This document shows, piece after piece, positions 25,676 to 34,124 of a DNA stretch of 64,000 bases (positions are counted from its first letter, which is position 1; every line of letters begins with the position of its first letter). A model generated the notes under the pieces. It was not told the DNA's origin and searched no databases. It saw only the letters and a program-made list of their open reading frames with translations. The stretch is from an uncultured Dehalococcoidia bacterium (GTDB lineage: Bacteria; Chloroflexota; Dehalococcoidia; Lucifugimonadales; G958296245). A program made the position numbers and the translations under genes. The stretch lies in the NCBI GenBank assembly GCA_958296245.1, contig OY282458.1, positions 1,634,777 through 1,698,776 on the forward strand, written 5' to 3'.

Positions 25676-26293
25676 CTATACCCCTGCCGCGGCTAACTCC
25701 CTGGCGCGGTCGAGGTCCTTCTGGGTGTTGACGTTGAAGAAGCTGAGGCGCTCCGGGTCCAGCTCTTCTACGAGGGCCTGCGGCGCCCACGCTACCCGGA
25801 CCGCATCAAAGAACAGCGCTATCTTCAACTCGTTCGACTTCAGGCGCTCCTCGATACGCGGGAGACACGTCTTGGAGTACGCGGCGTGAGTGGGCTCGGG
25901 GCGCCCGTCCAAGACGGGAACGACCGCGTCGTGACCATCCCTGCGGGCCAAGATCTCGGCCCATAGGCCTGTATTGAGAAAGGGCATGTCACACGCAGCG
26001 ACCAGCCCCCACTGCTCCGAGCAGGCTGACAATCCCGTAAAGATGCCGCCAAGCGCCCCGGATCCGGGGTAGCGGTCTATCACGACCCGGGCAGATTCCG
26101 GGATCGGAAGCGTTCGGGCTCTCTCAGCGTCGTTGACGACCACCACGGCGTCGCCGGTGACTTGGGACAGTCTATCCAGCACCCTGAGCACCAGCGGCTG
26201 ACCGCCAATTTCCTCCAGAGCCTTGTTACGGCCCAACCGTCTGCTCATGCCTCCCGCCAATACGATGGCGGAAGCGCCTGTCTCCCGCGTCAC
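25676..26293 (-). CDS. mobA: molybdenum cofactor guanylyltransferase
   Basis: Joins GMP to molybdopterin to form the MGD cofactor used by DMSO-reductase-family enzymes such as the nearby formate dehydrogenase. The nucleotidyltransferase signature IVLAGGMSRRLGRNKAL is at the N-terminus, and PGSGALGGIFTGL and AACDMPFL follow. I place the start at GTG 26293 because GGAGG lies six bases upstream; an ATG at 26317 would add eight residues without such a site. It lies 9 bases ahead of the MoaD-like gene. Confidence 0.9.
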   Translation of the reverse strand: MTRETGASAIVLAGGMSRRLGRNKALEEIGGQPLVLRVLDRLSQVTGDAVVVVNDAERARTLPIPESARVVIDRYPGSGALGGIFTGLSACSEQWGLVAACDMPFLNTGLWAEILARRDGHDAVVPVLDGRPEPTHAAYSKTCLPRIEERLKSNELKIALFFDAVRVAWAPQALVEELDPERLSFFNVNTQKDLDRARELAAAGV

Positions 26294-26335
26294 GTCGCCC
26301 CTCCGTAGCCAAACCATACCATAACGAGCGTGCGG

Positions 26336-28276
26336 CTACGCTACCTCTGCGACTACCTCGCCCAGCGTCGCAGTGTCGTAACCTCCGCTCTCGTCGATCT
26401 GCCGCCGAAAACCGTCGCTCCTTATCACCGCCAGCACGGGCGCGAGCAGCTCGCTCCGGTAGAAGTCCGAGGGTATGATCAGATCGAACTGTTCAGACCG
26501 CAGGGGAACGAAGCCGAGCCCCAGCGCCCGGGCCGCGGATAGTACCCCGAGGCCGGCGTCGGCGCCGCCTCCTGCCACGGCGGCGGCCACGGCCAAGTGT
26601 GTGTACTCCTCGCGGTCGTACCCGCGAATGCCGCTCGCCGCCAGCCCGCTCCCGGCGAGCATGTGATCGAGGAGGACCCTCGTACCGGAGCCGCGCTGCC
26701 TGTTGACGAATCGCACGTCCTTGCGGGTCAGGTCGGCCAACGAGGTCATCTGCTTCGGATTGCCGGCGGGGACTATCAAGCCCTGGATTCGGCGTACCAG
26801 GTTCATCAGCACGACGGGCATCCCGGGCAGGTAACGCCGCACGAACGGCAGGTTGTACTCCCCTGTCTCCTCGTCCATCAGGTGACTGCACGCAACATGA
26901 GACTCGCCGCGCCTCAACGCCAGGAGGCCCCCCAGGCTTCCCACGTTGGAGGAGGCGATGGACATGTCCGGGCGGACCCGTCGGAGCTCGCTTGCCAACA
27001 GGTCTATGACCACGTCGTGGCTGCCTATGATCACCAGCCTGTTATCCAGCTCCTCCGCGGGGCTGGAGAGCTCGACGGTTACCTCCTCTCCGGCAGCTAT
27101 CCCTTCCGAAAAGCGCGGAATGCGAACCAGGCCGTCAGCCTTCACCAGCGACGTTATCACCCCAGCGCCGCGCAGGATGGGGGCCGCGACCATCTTGCCG
27201 CCGACCCGCCCTGCCCTGACGCGCAGGTACTCGTCCTCGCCGAGTGGCGAGGAGACTTTCCGCGCCATGGTGGCCCGGATCTTCGCCCGGACGCTGGCGG
27301 GGACGCCGAGCTTCATCTCGATCAGAGGCTTGAGGAACAGCTCCGACGTAATGGCGGCCGAGACGGGGTACCCCGGGATCCCCAGCAGGGCCTTGCCGTT
27401 TCCGACTCCCAACACCACCGGATGCCCCGGACGGATGGCCACACCGTGCACGACCAGCCTGCCCAGAGATTCGACCACCCGGGCCGTGTAGTCCTCAGAC
27501 CCCGCCGACGAGCCGGCGTTCACGACGACGACGTCGGCCTTCTCCGCCGCGCCTGCGACGCTGGCCCGGAGCAGTTCGACGCTGTCCGGGACCGGGTCGA
27601 GCCTCAGCGGCGACCCGCCCCAGTCGGAAACCATACCGGCCAGCATGAGCGAGTTGAACTCCGGCACCTGCCCGGGACTCCTCGCCTGCCCGGGTGGGAC
27701 TATCTCGTTCCCGGTAGGAATGATGGCGACGATGGGCCGTCGACGCACCGCCGCCTCCGTCAAACCGGCGGCGGCGCACGCCGCAACGTCGTGAGGCTTG
27801 AGTCGGTGGCCCTGAGCCAGCAGCAACTCCGTAGCTACAATATCCTCACCGAGCGGGCGGACGTGCTGGTAGGGAGCAACAGGAGAATATATCTCGACGG
27901 CCCCTGTACCTGTCTCGTGAACTACCTCGATCATCACCACGGCGTCGAAGCCCTCTGGGATAGGGTCTCCCGTGTCAACCCATACCGCCTGCCCGCCAAC
28001 CCGCAGCGTTACGGGCGAGGCCTCCGAGGCGCCCACCGTGTCCCTCGACCGTACCGCCGCCCCGTCCATGGCCGCGGCGTCGTAATGGGGCGCCGACCTC
28101 TTCGCCCATACCGCCTCGGCGGTCACCCGGCCATTAGCCTCGTCGAGCGCGAGGGCTTGAGGTGGAGTAGGCTTCAGCGCCCCCGCCTCCGCCAACGCCG
28201 AATGGAAGCGGCGCACCGCCTCATCCAACGGGAGGTCCTCGAGATAGTATCGACGGCCGGGTGCGTGACCGCTCAT
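26336..28276 (-). CDS. molybdopterin molybdotransferase with C-terminal PBP-like domain (MoeA-PBP fusion)
   Basis: Residues 1 to about 410 form a MoeA-type enzyme (AMDGAAVRS, DTGDPIPEGFDAVV, IPTGNEIV, NAGSSAGSEDYT, GIPGYPVSA), which inserts Mo or W into molybdopterin. Residues from about 425 to 645 form a periplasmic-binding-protein-like domain of the type found in ModE-like or LysR-type regulators (VIIGSHDVVIDLL, NRQRGSGTRVLLDHML, GVLSAARALGLGFVPL). There is no signal peptide, so this domain is cytoplasmic. It may sense or supply oxyanion, which is inferred. A second, ordinary moeA follows directly upstream in the operon; two MoeA types are often split between Mo and W enzymes. Confidence 0.9.
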   Translation of the reverse strand: MSGHAPGRRYYLEDLPLDEAVRRFHSALAEAGALKPTPPQALALDEANGRVTAEAVWAKRSAPHYDAAAMDGAAVRSRDTVGASEASPVTLRVGGQAVWVDTGDPIPEGFDAVVMIEVVHETGTGAVEIYSPVAPYQHVRPLGEDIVATELLLAQGHRLKPHDVAACAAAGLTEAAVRRRPIVAIIPTGNEIVPPGQARSPGQVPEFNSLMLAGMVSDWGGSPLRLDPVPDSVELLRASVAGAAEKADVVVVNAGSSAGSEDYTARVVESLGRLVVHGVAIRPGHPVVLGVGNGKALLGIPGYPVSAAITSELFLKPLIEMKLGVPASVRAKIRATMARKVSSPLGEDEYLRVRAGRVGGKMVAAPILRGAGVITSLVKADGLVRIPRFSEGIAAGEEVTVELSSPAEELDNRLVIIGSHDVVIDLLASELRRVRPDMSIASSNVGSLGGLLALRRGESHVACSHLMDEETGEYNLPFVRRYLPGMPVVLMNLVRRIQGLIVPAGNPKQMTSLADLTRKDVRFVNRQRGSGTRVLLDHMLAGSGLAASGIRGYDREEYTHLAVAAAVAGGGADAGLGVLSAARALGLGFVPLRSEQFDLIIPSDFYRSELLAPVLAVIRSDGFRRQIDESGGYDTATLGEVVAEVA

Positions 28277-28285
28277 CCCAGAGGC

Positions 28286-29518
28286 CTAGAAAGGTTGAAC
28301 GTCAACGTCTTCGCCGGCGTAGAGGCCGCCCTTATCCAGAGGCACGATCACGGTCCCATCGGCTCGTACCATGGTGTAGATGAGGTTGGACTTGCCGAAG
28401 CTCGGCTCAGCGTAGAGGACCCCGCCGCGCCGCGCCAACTTCACGTGCACGTGGTCTTCCCGCCCGGCCTGCGACGGCAGGTCGCGCGTCAGGCGCGCCG
28501 ATACCGCGCCCGGCGCCGGCGGGTCGGAGAGGCCGCTCAGGGCGTATATCGTTGGCCGCACCAGCAACTCGAACACCACCATGGCCGATACGGGGTTGCC
28601 CGGCAGTCCGAAGACAGGCTTGCCCCCCACCAGCGCCACTATGGTGGGTTTCCCCGGCTTGTGGGCCAGCCCATGCACCAGGACCCCCGGCTTTCCGAGG
28701 CTGGCGATCACCTCCGCCGTCATGTCGCGGCTGCTGACCGAGCTGCCCGCCGAGAAGACGAGCGCGTCGCCCCTGTCCAAGCCCTCCTTGGCCGCGCGGC
28801 GTTGTGCCTCGTAGTCGTCGGCGACCAACCCGATGGGCACAGGCGCGCCGCCAGCCTCCCGGATGAGACCGGACACCGTGTAGGTGTTCACGTCGCGGAC
28901 CTGGCCGGGGCCAGGTTTCGAGCTCGGAGGCACCAATTCATCTCCGGTAGATACGATGGACACCCTGGGCCTGGCCGTGACCTCCACGGTCGTGATCCCT
29001 AGAGCCATGAGCCCGCCGACGTCCTGAGGCCTGAGCAGGTGGCCTGCAGGCAAAATGCGGCTACCGGCGCGCACGTCCTCGCCGGGCTGAATGACGTTCT
29101 CGCCTGGAGCCACCGGACTAAGCACCTCTATCGTGCGGTCATCGACCGCCTGCGTCTGCTCTACCATCAACACGGCGTCTCCGCCGCGGGCAAGCATACC
29201 GCCGGTGAACGTGCGCGCCGCCTCCCCGGCCCCGATCGACACGGAAGGCGCCCTCCCCATAGCCACCTCTCCGGCCACCGTCAGATAGGCCGGTTGCCCT
29301 TCGGCAGCTCCGAAGGTGTCGGAGGCTCGCACCGAGTAGCCATCCATAGCAGACCGTGGGAAGGCGGGCAGGTCCTCCGGTGACGTCAGGCTGCCTGCGG
29401 TGACGCGCCCCACCGCTTCGGCAGTAGGCGCGATCTCCACCTTGGGGCGATGGCGCAACCGGGCAGTCAGTGCGCCGAGCGCGTCCCCTGAGGGCAGTAC
29501 GTTGAAGAACTCGGTCAT
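28286..29518 (-). CDS. moeA: molybdopterin molybdotransferase
   Basis: Standard 410-residue MoeA, which uses adenylylated molybdopterin and molybdate (or tungstate) to form the cofactor. Motifs are SAMDGYSVRA, VSTGDELV, SAGSSVSSRDMTAEV, GLPGNPVSAMVVFE and the C-terminal domain IV. I use ATG 29518 (MTEFFNVLP), the typical start, not the upstream frame to 29629, which would run into the fhs gene. A CATAAT ends six bases before this ATG. It lies nine bases upstream of the MoeA-PBP gene. Confidence 0.93.
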   Translation of the reverse strand: MTEFFNVLPSGDALGALTARLRHRPKVEIAPTAEAVGRVTAGSLTSPEDLPAFPRSAMDGYSVRASDTFGAAEGQPAYLTVAGEVAMGRAPSVSIGAGEAARTFTGGMLARGGDAVLMVEQTQAVDDRTIEVLSPVAPGENVIQPGEDVRAGSRILPAGHLLRPQDVGGLMALGITTVEVTARPRVSIVSTGDELVPPSSKPGPGQVRDVNTYTVSGLIREAGGAPVPIGLVADDYEAQRRAAKEGLDRGDALVFSAGSSVSSRDMTAEVIASLGKPGVLVHGLAHKPGKPTIVALVGGKPVFGLPGNPVSAMVVFELLVRPTIYALSGLSDPPAPGAVSARLTRDLPSQAGREDHVHVKLARRGGVLYAEPSFGKSNLIYTMVRADGTVIVPLDKGGLYAGEDVDVQPF

Positions 29519-29524
29519 GTTGCG

Positions 29525-29530
29525 ATTATG
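29525..29530 (-). promoter_or_regulatory. CATAAT -10-like box six bases before moeA
   Basis: Same spacing to the start codon as at rsfS and nuoE-like genes, fitting a leaderless transcript for the moeA run. Weak on its own. Confidence 0.35.
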
Positions 29531-29600
29531 CCGCCGCCGGCCATGAACCATGAGAGGCGCGGGGCATCTTCCGGAGCGCCGCCCCGCGCAGGGGAGGTGT

Positions 29601-31223
29601 CTACAGCCCCAGGACGCGGCCCTCGTCATCGATGTCCAAGGAGCGGGGCGTGCTCGGCAGCCCCGGCATCGTCACTATGGAGCCCGAAATAGGGTATATG
29701 AACCCGGCTCCCACGGACGCCCTCACGTCGGATACTCGGAACGTGTACCCGGTTGGCCTGCCCTTGAGACGCGGCTTATCTGAGATAGACAGGTGGGTCT
29801 TCGCTACGCACACGGGCAGCGTTCCCCACCCGAGCTCGGCGAACGACCTAACGCGCCGTCTAGCCGCTGCGCTCCATTCAACGCCGTCGGCGCAGTACAC
29901 CTGCCGGGCCAGCGCCAGGACCTTTTCCTGCGTCGCGGCGTCCTCCGGGTACAGGTACTTCACTCCCCCGGCTGGCCCGTCGGCCGCTTCGACTACCGCC
30001 TGGGCTAGGTCGATCCCGCCCTCACCGCCCCGCCCGAAGACGTCGCTCTCTACAGTCGCATGAGCCCCGGCAGCCTCCGACCGGCTCTTCACGATCGACA
30101 CCTCGCCCGGCGTATCCGTCGGAAAGCGGTTGATCGCCGTGACCACTGGCAATCCGAACGACCGAATGACCCCGACGAGGTGTTCGACGTTTGCCATGCC
30201 CTCGGAGACCGCCGTTTCGTTGGGTGTATCCAACTCGCGGCGGCGGACCCCTCCATGGGACTTGACGGCCCTTACAGTCGTGACCAGCACCACCGCGCTG
30301 GGCTCCAAGTCGTTGAATCGGGCCTTGATGTGCATGAACTTCTCGAATCCCAAGTCGGCTCCGAATCCGGCCTCGGTCATCACGTAATCGCTGTGGCCCA
30401 GCGCAAGCCGGTCGGCGACCACCGAACTGCACCCGTGGGCGATATTTCCGAACGGCCCCGTATGCACGATAACCGGCTGCCCCTCCAGGGTCTGCACCAA
30501 GTTGGGCTGAATCGCATACCTGAGCAGCGCCATCATCGAGCCCACGGCGTCAACGTCACGCGCCGTGACGGGGCCACCGTCATTAGCGAATCCCACGACG
30601 ATTTTGGACAGGCGCTCCCTCAGATCGTCGAGACCGGACGCAAGGGCCAGGACCGCCATGACCTCAGACGCAGTGACGATGTCGAATCCTGACTCTCTGA
30701 TCGGGGCGTTGTTAGCCCCCCCGAGGCCGGTAACGACGGAGCGCAGCGCCCGCTCCTCCACGTCGACCACGCGCCGCCAGGTGATCCCGCTGGGTGCAAA
30801 GCCCTCGACCTGGCCCCGTTGGGCCGCGTTGTCGGTCAAGGCCGATAGCAGGTTGTGCGCCGACGCCACCGCGTGCGCGTCCCCGGTGAAGTGGATATTG
30901 ATCTCGTCCTCGGGCACGACACGGGCCGCGCCTCCACCCGTGCCCCCGCCCTTGATGCCGAAGATCGGCCCCAAGGACGGCTCTCGGAGCGCGGCCATTG
31001 CCCGATGCCCCAGCCGGCCCATCGCTTGCGTGAGGCCGACTGTCGTTGTGGTCTTGCCCTCGCCCGCGGCCGTAGGAGTCATACCGGTCACCAATACCAG
31101 TTTGCCCCTCGGTCCGTCTTTGGGAATAGCGTCGAGGCTGATCTTGGCCTTGAAGCGGCCGTGCGGGATGAGAGCTTCCTCATCGAGGCCCATGGTTCGG
31201 GCTACGTCGCCTATAGGTAGCAT
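29601..31223 (-). CDS. fhs: formate-tetrahydrofolate ligase
   Basis: Makes 10-formyl-THF from formate, THF and ATP, the entry of formate into folate C1 metabolism. The ATP-binding loop is TPTAAGEGKTT (about 49-59), and EPSLGPIFGIKGG, HFTGDAHA and GANNAPIRESGFDIVTASE are conserved. Length 540 is normal. A GAGGAG lies before the ATG at 31223. It is first in the run that continues with moeA genes and ends at aor, close to the formate dehydrogenase operon, so formate is the shared metabolite. Confidence 0.96.
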   Translation of the reverse strand: MLPIGDVARTMGLDEEALIPHGRFKAKISLDAIPKDGPRGKLVLVTGMTPTAAGEGKTTTTVGLTQAMGRLGHRAMAALREPSLGPIFGIKGGGTGGGAARVVPEDEINIHFTGDAHAVASAHNLLSALTDNAAQRGQVEGFAPSGITWRRVVDVEERALRSVVTGLGGANNAPIRESGFDIVTASEVMAVLALASGLDDLRERLSKIVVGFANDGGPVTARDVDAVGSMMALLRYAIQPNLVQTLEGQPVIVHTGPFGNIAHGCSSVVADRLALGHSDYVMTEAGFGADLGFEKFMHIKARFNDLEPSAVVLVTTVRAVKSHGGVRRRELDTPNETAVSEGMANVEHLVGVIRSFGLPVVTAINRFPTDTPGEVSIVKSRSEAAGAHATVESDVFGRGGEGGIDLAQAVVEAADGPAGGVKYLYPEDAATQEKVLALARQVYCADGVEWSAAARRRVRSFAELGWGTLPVCVAKTHLSISDKPRLKGRPTGYTFRVSDVRASVGAGFIYPISGSIVTMPGLPSTPRSLDIDDEGRVLGL

Positions 31224-31303
31224 CAGACTCCTCGTTCGGACTGAGACATTCTAGCACAGAGACGCCGTACGGATACCGAGCCCGCCGCGACCCGCACGGA
31301 TGA

Positions 31304-31401
31304 AACTGTTCAGACTCTGTGAGACCCAAAGGGAAAATCCAGAGAGGGTTCTGGGGGCTGTGCCCCCAGTTACCAAGGGCGGGCGGGGATCAAAGACGGC
31401 G
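31304..31401 (-). repeat. family B repeat, truncated copy
   Basis: Starts AACTGTTCAGACTCTGTGAG and continues with AATCCAGAGAGGGTTCTGGG and the GGGGGC-TGT-GCCCCC hairpin, then ACCAAGGGCGGGCGGGGATC. This tracks the full element at 13545 in reverse; the far terminus is missing. It fills the gap between fhs and larC. Confidence 0.8.
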
Positions 31402-31422
31402 TGTATAACGAGTCCGGCGCGG

Positions 31423-32616
31423 CTATCCCGTAGGCCGGGGCAGAAGAACCCGGCCAGCCTGTTCTTGGACAGCCCGATAGACGTCCTGAATCGGCAGGCC
31501 CTTCTCCCTAGCTATGCGGCTGCAGTCGTCGTACTCCGGCGAGACCGAGACGCTGACTCCATCCAACTTCTTGACCTTTACAGCCATTCGCCCCAAAGAG
31601 GTCTGAACGGCCACGACTTCACGCTCGGCCTCGTACCGGGAGACCGGACGGACACGCACGCCGAGCGTAGAGGTTTCCCTCAGGATCAGGTCGGCTAACG
31701 CCGCCTCCAGGCTCGCGGGAGCCAGCGCGCTGATCATCGTGCCCGGTCTGTTCTTCTTCATCTGCACAGGCGTGAGCCACACGTCGCGGGCGCCTGCGGC
31801 GAACAGCCTCTCTTGTACGTAGCCCAGATGCTCGGCGCTCATATCGTCGATGTTCGTCTCGATTAGGGTCATGTTTGTGGTTCGCGGCGCGCCCTGCTCC
31901 TCGCCCAACCAGAGCGCGAGCACGTTGGGATAGGCGGAGGGGTCCCTCGTACCGAGGCCGTACCCGATCCTGTGAAGCGTGAGGGCCGGCTGTCTGAACG
32001 CCGCCAAGGTTGTCATGAGCGCTGCGCCCGTGGGAGTGACCATCTCGCCGGCCTCGCCGTCGCCCCCCGGCGGCGGGACGACGGGCGCGTTGGCCGTGGA
32101 CATCAGGAGGGCCGTTACGGGCGACGGCGCCGGCAGAAGGCCGTGTTCCGTCTCGACCATGCCGGAGCCGGAAGGGAGGGCCGAGGAGTATACCCTCTCG
32201 ACGCCAAGGGCCTCCAGACCAACGACGACCCCGACGACGTCGGCCAGCGTATCAAGGCTTCCAAGCTCATGGACGCGAGCCCCGCCCGCCGGGGAACCGT
32301 GTACCGCGTCCTCAGCCTCCGACAGCCTACGGAGCACGGCGGCCGACTTGTCCACGACCGACCGGGGAAGCCGCGAGCCTCTCAAGGCGAGCTCCATCTC
32401 GGCGAGATGCTGGACGCGGCCCCGGGCCGAGACGTGGACGCGCGTACCGGCTACCACACCCCTACTCTCGGACGCAGGTTCTACCCTGAGACCATCTATG
32501 CCGAGGAGAATCAGCGCCCGGTTGATCTCCTCCGGGGGGGCGCCGCAGTCGATCAGAGCCCCCAACATCATGTCGCCGCTGACCCCCCCCACGCATCTGA
32601 AGTATGCGCTCTTCAA
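31423..32616 (-). CDS. larC: nickel-pincer cofactor nickel insertion protein LarC (DUF111 family)
   Basis: LarC inserts nickel into the pyridinium-bisthiocarboxylate pincer nucleotide used by LarA-type racemases. Signature stretches are GGVSGDMMLGALID at the N-terminus, HELGSLDTLADVVG, GSGMVETEHGLLPAP, TPTGAAL and ETNIDDMSAEHLGY, then a ferredoxin-like C-terminal domain with VRPVSRYEAER. I place the start at TTG 32616: it overlaps the radA stop as TTGA and has AAGGAGGG at the right distance. No larA, larB or larE is in the window, so its client enzyme must lie elsewhere. Confidence 0.92.
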   Translation of the reverse strand: MKSAYFRCVGGVSGDMMLGALIDCGAPPEEINRALILLGIDGLRVEPASESRGVVAGTRVHVSARGRVQHLAEMELALRGSRLPRSVVDKSAAVLRRLSEAEDAVHGSPAGGARVHELGSLDTLADVVGVVVGLEALGVERVYSSALPSGSGMVETEHGLLPAPSPVTALLMSTANAPVVPPPGGDGEAGEMVTPTGAALMTTLAAFRQPALTLHRIGYGLGTRDPSAYPNVLALWLGEEQGAPRTTNMTLIETNIDDMSAEHLGYVQERLFAAGARDVWLTPVQMKKNRPGTMISALAPASLEAALADLILRETSTLGVRVRPVSRYEAEREVVAVQTSLGRMAVKVKKLDGVSVSVSPEYDDCSRIAREKGLPIQDVYRAVQEQAGRVLLPRPTG

Positions 32617-34016
32617 TTCGCTCCCTCCTTCACGGGCGGCGGCGGGATCGAGAAGGCCGACCGCAGGGCTTGGCGTAACGTCGATACCTGGCGCGTCCTG
32701 AAGCCGCCGGAGACAGGCGCGGCGCGCTTGCCCGCCGGGGCGATGCACGTCTGCAGTCCCAGGCGGGCTGCCTCAGCGACCCGCCTCTCCAGTTGCGGCA
32801 CCCCACGGACCTCCCCGCTGAGCCCAAGCTCGCCCACGGCGGCCAGATCGGGGTCGATCGACGCGTCGCGGACGCTCGATACGATGGCGAGCGCCATGCC
32901 CAAGTCGGCCCCGGGGTCTGTGACTCTCAGCCCGCCGGCCACGTTGACGATCACGTCCTGGTCCGCTAGCGGCACGCCTGCGCGGCGAGTCAGAACGGCG
33001 CATACCATCAGCAGGCGGTTGTAGTCGAGCCCGGTTGCGACCCTCCTGGGCGCCGGCAGCATCGAGCGGTTCGTGAGAGCCTGAATCTCTACGAGGAGAG
33101 GCCTGGCGCCCTCCAGGTTGGGCACTATGACCGATCCGACCCCGGCGGCTGACCGCTCCGACAGGAACTCCTTGGACGGGTCTTCCACGTCCCTCAGACC
33201 GCCTTCGCCCATCTCCAGGACCCCCACCTCGTTGGTTGAGCCGAATCGGTTCTTAACGGCTCTCAGCAGCCGCCAAGAACCGATTGGGTCCCCCTCCATG
33301 TAGAGGACCACGTCTACCATGTGCTCCAGCACCTTGGGACCCGCTACGTCCCCGCTCTTGGTGACGTGGCCGGTGAGGACGATGGGGACGTCCGCCGCCT
33401 TGGCCCATTCCGTGAGTGCGCGGGTGGTCTCTCTGATCTGGGCTACGCTCCCGGCGGGCGAGGATATAGCCGGGTCGTGCATGGTCTGGATCGAGTCTAC
33501 GACGACCAGGGCCGGCCGTATCGCGTCGAGCCGGGGCACGACCTCATCCACTCCGGTCGCCTGCAGGAGGAAGAGGCGCTTACCGGAAACACCCAGCCTG
33601 TCGGCCCGCATCCGTATCTGGGCCGACGATTCTTCGCCGGACACGTAGACGACCTCACGGCCAGTACCCGCCACGTCCGCCGCGACGCGAAGCAGCAGGG
33701 TGGACTTGCCGATCCCGGGGTCTCCTGCGACCATCGTGAGCGATCCGGGCACGATGCCGCCGCCGAACACCCGGTTCACCTCCCTCAAGCTGATTTCGGC
33801 CTTGGGAAAGCGGCCGGCGTCAACCTGGGAAAGTTCCTCTGCCTGGGCGGCCGTCCCAACGACCCGGGAGCGGGCCTTGCCGCGGCTCCGGGCAGCCCGG
33901 ACCTCGCCCAGCGAGTTCCACTCTCCGCAGGAAGGACAGCGCCCCTCCCACTTGGGCGTCTCATTGCCGCACTTGTCGCAGACGAACACCGGCTTGCCGG
34001 CGCCAGCATTGGTCAT
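32613..34016 (-). CDS. radA: DNA repair protein RadA
   Basis: RecA-like helicase that helps branch migration in recombination. It has an N-terminal zinc finger (Cys13, 16, 27, 30), a Walker A GDPGIGKST (about 98-106), the RadA-specific KNRFG motif, and a C-terminal Lon-protease-like domain. Start ATG 34016 gives 467 residues, close to the family length; a longer frame to 34055 is possible. Its stop overlaps larC by four bases and clpC lies 108 bases upstream, so clpC-radA-larC may be read together. RadA next to ClpC is a frequent arrangement in bacteria. Confidence 0.95.
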   Translation of the reverse strand: MTNAGAGKPVFVCDKCGNETPKWEGRCPSCGEWNSLGEVRAARSRGKARSRVVGTAAQAEELSQVDAGRFPKAEISLREVNRVFGGGIVPGSLTMVAGDPGIGKSTLLLRVAADVAGTGREVVYVSGEESSAQIRMRADRLGVSGKRLFLLQATGVDEVVPRLDAIRPALVVVDSIQTMHDPAISSPAGSVAQIRETTRALTEWAKAADVPIVLTGHVTKSGDVAGPKVLEHMVDVVLYMEGDPIGSWRLLRAVKNRFGSTNEVGVLEMGEGGLRDVEDPSKEFLSERSAAGVGSVIVPNLEGARPLLVEIQALTNRSMLPAPRRVATGLDYNRLLMVCAVLTRRAGVPLADQDVIVNVAGGLRVTDPGADLGMALAIVSSVRDASIDPDLAAVGELGLSGEVRGVPQLERRVAEAARLGLQTCIAPAGKRAAPVSGGFRTRQVSTLRQALRSAFSIPPPPVKEGAN

Positions 34017-34124
34017 ACGGCAGGCGCCGCGATCAAGGTTGCCCGCCATTCGCACCGACAGCCGAAGGGAAGGAACCGCGAGGAGGCCGGGATGGCGGTC
34101 TCAACGCACCCAAAGGAGGGAGGG

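Noticed and set aside
26597-29002. 801-codon plus-strand frame opposite the moeA genes
   Set aside because: Shadow of two clear MoeA genes in a high-GC region; product is Arg/His-rich with no motifs.
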